A DNA stretch of 64,000 nt, from contig CADCXC010000001.1 of NCBI GenBank assembly GCA_902806595.1, positions 785,535 through 849,534 of the forward strand, read 5' to 3'. A model generated the notes under the pieces. It saw only the letters and a program-made list of their open reading frames with translations. It did no database searches and had not been told where the DNA came from. Positions 59,472 to 64,000 of this stretch are shown here, piece after piece. The translations under genes and the position numbers were made by a program. How positions within the stretch are numbered: position 1 is the first letter of the stretch; every line of letters begins with the position of its first letter. The DNA is from Pyrenopolyporus hunteri (taxonomy: Eukaryota; Ascomycota; Sordariomycetes; Xylariales; Hypoxylaceae).

Positions 59472-60375
59472 AGCCATCCTATCTACCCTGGCCAGGATCG
59501 GCCGGCGCTATGACAAGGCGGAGAGCCGAGGGCCTAGGCAACGCTTGGTCACAGCATTCTCGCTCTAGATGGTTTAGATTTGAGGTGTACAGTGTATCTT
59601 ATCATGGAGTCAGGGCACGCGGATGGTTTCGACGTCTTTTTAGCTGATACCCAAACGAGATGGCGTAGGCCGGACATGTTTAGGTATGTGTTCTAGCCGA
59701 GCAATTATTTTATTCCGGTGATACTCGATGTACTGGCTAGGTATGAATCACGAATTTCGCTACGCTTCATGTAAGACTGTCAACGTAGCCGGCGAAGCCG
59801 AACCTCAGTTAAGCGTACGTACCTAGGTATGGAGGTATATCATAAGCATAGGCGTAATCCTATGAACTCGCGCTTCGCTTCACCGTACGTGCCCTCAAAC
59901 ACCTAATCAAGGAATCAATACTTAATTAGAGTTGTCTCGGCGAGTTTCCGATGTAGTGTTATACACTCTTATAAATTAGTTTCGAGAAGAGCGATTATAA
60001 TACGTTTCAACAGTAGCGGTATACACCGGCATTGACGTTTCATGTGAAAATTCATTCAGATATTTGCGCTCGAAGACAGGTAAGTATTAATTACGCTACT
60101 ATGTCCTCCCAAAACGTTAATTCGAAGTGTTCTGCCGTCTTCCGGCAACATGGCCCCGCGACGGCAGGACCTTAAACTCTGAATTACGATGGCCGAGAAT
60201 AATTCTAAGGCGAACCCAGTTCGCTCACATATCCTTTAAACTGAACAGACGAAGACACTGCACGAAACTACACGAAGCTACCTAATCGGCCGCTCAGCCA
60301 CTTGACCACTTGACCACTTGACCACTACATGGTTGTATCTCGGCGTATAGAACTACTGTATCACAGATTTGGCCC
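59472..60375. other. Intergenic region with a small tandem repeat
   Basis: No gene seen. (CCACTTGA) is repeated 3.5 times at about 60298-60326. A GTACGTACCTAGGTA palindrome lies near 59815-59830. Confidence 0.45.
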
Positions 60376-61173
60376 GTGTATCTTGTACGTCAGGAGGTGG
60401 TACAAGCATCGAAAGAAAGTTTTTTTCTCCATCACGCGTATACCTCTCAGATAGGTTATTATGAGGATGGCGAAGGTTTAAATTCCGATTCGAGGGGCCC
60501 GTTCCTATCCAAGTCTCCTGGCCCAACGGTCCCCCGTGTCGTCCCTATCGACTATATCCTTCCACCTGATCTGTTCTATTTTCGCTATCCCGGCTATATG
60601 CGCAGTAGGTTACTTGTGGTTAATATATTTTAACGTTGCAGCTCACATACGCATCAGATGACCCCTATCCCGTCATTCCTAACTTCATGGAATGGATGTT
60701 TCCTACGCTCCCGAGGCCGTGGAGAGATGCTTGCATTTCGGGCTAGTCTCTTGACAAATCCCTTCAGCTTATGACCCGGATCGAGTTCCCTGCGCGGCCA
60801 CGTTGCACCTTATATGCATCTAAGATAGCCATGTTATCCCCAAAAGCGCGAACACTTGGATTAGAATAACCGATACGCGTAGATTCTTCCCGGCACATAA
60901 GACGGATGCTACGCATAGCTCGAATAATAATAAGATATATTTTCGTGGCGATATCCACCACCTCTTCGACCAAAATGCCCTTATACTTATCCCGAAACCG
61001 GATAATCGCGAGAACGGCCGCTATCGCCTATGTATGCACTTGTTGAGCACATTCAACAAACAAATCGGACGATTCCGATATGGAGACCTTTGTACATTAT
61101 CACAACATACCACCGACGCCGATTCTTCGGGCGTCCGCGGAATATCTGTTTGCTAGGCTAGTATATATTCGTC
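60376..61173 (+). pseudogene. Degenerate HNH_2-type nuclease paralogue
   Basis: Collinear pieces match the intact HNH gene at 62308-63790, but in shifting frames with stops. DYILPPDLFYFRYPG (about 60550-60595) matches DDILPAGHYFFHVP. PYPVIPNFMEWMFPTLPRPW (about 60660-60725) matches RYAFHPNFDQWVFPKELPKPW. FRGDIHHLFDQNALILIPK (60942-61005) matches IRGDLHQLFDRSSLVIVPK. EYLFARLVYIRHV (about 61135-61175) matches QYLFARFAWSIFN. The first pair is separated at about the same place where the intact gene has its intron. The nuclease-side His and Asn region is interrupted by a stop and frameshifts, so it is very likely inactive. Confidence 0.7.
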
Positions 61174-61743
61174 ATGTCCAACGACGCCGGGGCGAGTGAC
61201 ATGTTTTCCGTTAGCCTTACTAATGGCGAAGGCCTAGAAAGAGTAAACAAAATGCTCCCTTTAAACGGATTCAATCCACCGGCCGCCAAGGCTACAGGCG
61301 TGAAGGGGTCAGGGTCTTCTGTTACCGGACAAAGGCGTCGTCTTGATGAAGTTGACGCTGATCAGGATTTATACGAAGAGGAGGATGATGGTTCTAGCAA
61401 GGACGACGATATCTTCGAGTCCGGGTTCGAGTCTAACGACCGCGGCTGCGAAGAAGACTCCGAAGATGGCCTCAGTGATGTCTTGGGGTTAGATGCCGGG
61501 GACGGTTCAAACTGCGGTGGCGAAGCCGGCGAATTTGCCGGCCGTACGCGTCTAACGGTTGATAAGGCTCCGAATCTACCATTTTCCGTGGTGTCTACCA
61601 GCAGTAACAGCAGCGATCCAAGTTCCGTCGGCAGGGACCAGACCTTACCCGAGTATAACAACAAGGACCCTTTGAAACTTCTCTATCGATCTTTGGAGCA
61701 TGAGTCCTCCCGGCGAAGATTAGACTTTTCCCCCTATTCCTAG
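61174..61743 (+). CDS. Acidic, low-complexity ORF, probably the open C-terminal tail of the degenerate HNH paralogue
   Basis: 189 residues from ATG to TAG. It holds a basic QRRRLDEVD start to a long Asp/Glu/Ser-rich stretch (about 55-115), then Ser-rich sequence and a short basic end (SSRRRLDFSPYS). The intact HNH protein next door has the same order after its nuclease domain: a short basic KRPRAE segment, then an Asp/Ser-rich acidic tail. The ORF follows the EYLFARL remnant immediately, offset by one frame. It may therefore be the surviving tail of that pseudogene rather than a separate gene. No independent function is suggested. Confidence 0.4.
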   Translation: MSNDAGASDMFSVSLTNGEGLERVNKMLPLNGFNPPAAKATGVKGSGSSVTGQRRRLDEVDADQDLYEEEDDGSSKDDDIFESGFESNDRGCEEDSEDGLSDVLGLDAGDGSNCGGEAGEFAGRTRLTVDKAPNLPFSVVSTSSNSSDPSSVGRDQTLPEYNNKDPLKLLYRSLEHESSRRRLDFSPYS

Positions 61744-62307
61744 GTTAGAGTATTAGGGCTGTGTTTTACGTGTACCGGCATATAAAATGGATTCGAGCGA
61801 CGGGATTCCGGTAAGTTTACTTGAGGAAGAAGTATTGATTGAAGAGCATGTCACGACTGGGTAGATTGATATGTGTTATTATGACGATTCCGTAAAACAC
61901 CATTAGCATATGCGCATGATTTTGATGACGATGATGAAGTAATCCTTACCAACGCCGCTTTAAATATCCGAATACGGCTTATTAAGTAGGTAATCTAGCC
62001 TTTTCGATTAATATAACAAAGGTACGAGCTTTCAAACGTTACTTTCCAGGACTTCGTCCAGCCTAGGATATACTACCTAGGTAGGTACCTACCTACCTCC
62101 CTACCTAGGTACGTACTGGAAATTGCTGGAACAGTAAAAAGTCCGATCACCTTAGGCACCCGCACCTACCTAGGTACCTACAACGCCCGTCGTGAACGCC
62201 ATCCATTGAAGCCTCAACAACATCACAGTTAATCGAATGTCGATATAACGGCCGGCTATTCGCAGGCGATTTTCCTACAATTCCTCCGTCGCGTATACGA
62301 TGAAAAG
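61744..62307. other. Intergenic region upstream of the telomeric HNH gene
   Basis: No gene seen. A dense TACCTAGGTAGGTACCTACCTACC array lies at 62072-62112, with a second smaller one at 62165-62182. The rest is presumed promoter. Confidence 0.45.
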
Positions 62308-63790
62308 ATGCCTTTCAAACGTAGATTTGAGAGGCTCGAGCTTCCTCCAGTAAGCGAACAAGCGAAACTATTGAAACATGTTGACATCTACCATCCCGGC
62401 TACCCGGGCATGAAGCCGTTAATCAGTCTCAATTCCTCCGATGACGGCGGCGTGGATTACTCGATTGCCTACTATGCTTGTTGTATAGTGGCGGGTAATA
62501 TTTGGAACGTCAGTGAGGGCCGAAATGATACGAAAGAACATAAGGACAGGGAATTGAACGATCCTTATATCTCTAAATCCCTAAAGAAACAGCCAATGAA
62601 GATACCAGAAGATGATATATTGCCTGCTGGGCATTATTTCTTCCACGTCCCTAAGAACGGTATATTATCTAGTAATGAATACTATATTAATCATAGATAT
62701 AATTACTGATGATGTATTAATATTAGAGAGATACGCCTTCCATCCCAACTTCGACCAATGGGTGTTCCCAAAGGAGTTGCCTAAGCCATGGGCGAGTCTA
62801 AAACCTCAAGCTATAACCGAATCGACATCGGAAAACAGCCGGTTCGCGGAACCATCTATGGACGAGCTCTTCGAACCACCCGTAAGTCGAGAGTTTCCTG
62901 TAGAAGGCTGTCGCATTACAGGACATCCGATCGGAATCGAACTTGGGCATGTGGTACCTAAAACAACGCCTTCCCGGTTCAACCGCGAATATATGCGCGA
63001 TTATTCCTTGTCGATCTCGGAACATAACGACCCTCTCGACGATATAGAAAACCTCATTCCTATTCGAGGGGATCTCCACCAGTTGTTTGATCGTAGCAGC
63101 TTGGTGATTGTGCCTAAGAAGGATAGGGACCCTACCACAAATGCTCCTCTGGATACGTATTCTCTGCTTACGCATGTTTTGCAGCCGCCGGGGCGATCAA
63201 AAGGGGGGGACCTACTAGTGGTGTCTCAGTATCATAACTTGGAACCTTATCCGATCCGCAGGGTCCCGATACAATATCTCTTTGCGCGATTCGCCTGGAG
63301 TATCTTCAACGACAAGATCATGTTATTGCTCAAGGACGAGAAAGCAAGAAACACGATGTTTCAGGAGCTGATTACTGAGCTCGGGGAGGAAGGTTGGGAG
63401 ACGAAGGATATGTCCGTTAAGGGAGTCAAATACAAGCCGCGTTGCGGGATGCGATCGACAGAGGATCAAGGCGGGCCCCGTAAACGACCAAGGGCTGAGG
63501 GGGGCGAGAGCGGAAACGAGGATGGTGATGGCGAAGAACATATGGCGAAGTGTATGGACAATATGGATTCCGATAGCGATTCCTATGATTCGAGCGACCC
63601 GGACTCCTACGACAAGCTCTTCGACCGGATGATAGCGCCAATCCTTACTGGCACTAGCCACGATGTACTGCCCGATACCGCTACTAGTAGCGATAAGGAA
63701 CCGTTGAATAAATGCCTGAAGCAAGGTCTGGCGCCAGAAGAGGGGGTATGTTCGGTCAGTTACCTTCATGGTGGTAACAATGAGGGTTAG
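62308..63790 (+). CDS. HNH_2-domain nuclease-family protein ending in the telomere
   Basis: Two exons, 62308-62659 and 62727-63790, giving 471 residues. The 67-nt intron (GTATAT...TTAG) restores Glu across the join. The N-terminal part (about 1-115, DDILPAGHYFFHVP) and HPNFDQWVFP are typical of fungal HNH_2 proteins. The nuclease core runs CRITGHPIGIELGHVVPK (His about 192), ENLIPIRGDLHQLFD (Asn about 226, His about 235), then VIVPKKDRD. The C-terminal ~120 residues are basic (RKRPRAE), then acidic (DSDSDSYDSSDPDSYD), suggesting nuclear localisation. Nuclease activity is inferred from the domain only. The last codons GAG-GGT-TAG lie within the telomere repeat, so the native C terminus is probably missing. 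A decayed paralogue lies 1-2 kb inward. Confidence 0.75.
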
Positions 63791-64000
63791 GGTTAGGGTT
63801 AGGGTTAGGGTTAGGGTTAAGGGTTAGGGTTAGGGTTAGGGTTAGGGTTAGGGTTAGGGTTAGGGTTAGGGTTAGGGTTAGGGTTAGGGTTAGGGTTAGG
63901 GTTAGGGTTAGGGTTAGGGTTAGGGTTAGGGTTAGGGTTAGGGTTAGGGTTAGGGTTAGGGTTAGGGTTAGGGTTAGGGTTAGGGTTAGGGTTAGGGTTA
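63784..64000. repeat. Telomere, (TTAGGG)n
   Basis: About 36 head-to-tail TTAGGG units run G-rich strand toward the right edge, so this is the right end of a chromosome. One variant unit, TTAAGGG, lies at 63817-63823. Confidence 0.98.

Overview
The window is the end of a chromosome from a filamentous ascomycete (Pezizomycotina, most likely Sordariomycetes; order not determined). It runs into about 36 TTAGGG telomere repeats at its right edge (63784-64000). The evidence is short canonical introns (54-197 nt) with GCTAAC-type branch points, recognisable fungal genes (RTP1, a TDT/SLAC1-family transporter, PTC6, HLJ1, AIM19, SIW14, D-amino-acid oxidase, HET-C), and a sharply two-compartment base composition of the kind produced by repeat-induced point mutation (RIP).

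Layout. (1) 1-6.8 kb, GC island: RTP1 (+, 3 exons) and a 9-exon TDT-family transporter (-). (2) About 6.8-23.7 kb: an extremely AT-rich block with essentially no reading frames, whose surviving C and G sit almost only in CpG. (3) 23.7-34.2 kb, GC island: PTC6 (+), HLJ1 (-), AIM19 (+) and SIW14 (-), plus two small inverted-repeat elements (MITEs). (4) About 34.2-42.05 kb: a second AT block starting with a mutated copy of one MITE and containing a decayed LTR retrotransposon (about 34796-40949) that I recognise from its two direct terminal repeats. (5) 42.05 kb to the telomere: D-amino-acid oxidase (-), a gene-poor stretch of about 5 kb, het-c (+), then a subtelomeric zone of decaying or unknown genes: a frameshifted ORF, a gene remnant with CpA-type nonsense mutations, a 575-residue protein whose N-terminal part is an exact 14-residue-period coiled coil, a degenerate HNH-nuclease paralogue, and a nearly intact HNH-nuclease gene whose last codons and stop are supplied by the telomere repeat.

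The genes are ordinary housekeeping or accessory genes and do not form an evident pathway or biosynthetic cluster. What links the window is genome dynamics: hypermutated transposon-derived blocks alternate with islands whose non-coding DNA is full of TACC/GGTA palindromic arrays. The most notable observations are two microexons (6 and 8 nt) in the transporter gene, whose inclusion restores the reading frame and the family motif; a mutation process that spares CpG, readable directly from an unmutated/mutated MITE pair; the telomere-closed HNH ORF with its decayed neighbour; and the repeat-built coiled-coil protein. All exon structures were worked out by hand from splice consensus, frame and family resemblance; none is backed by transcripts or database searches.
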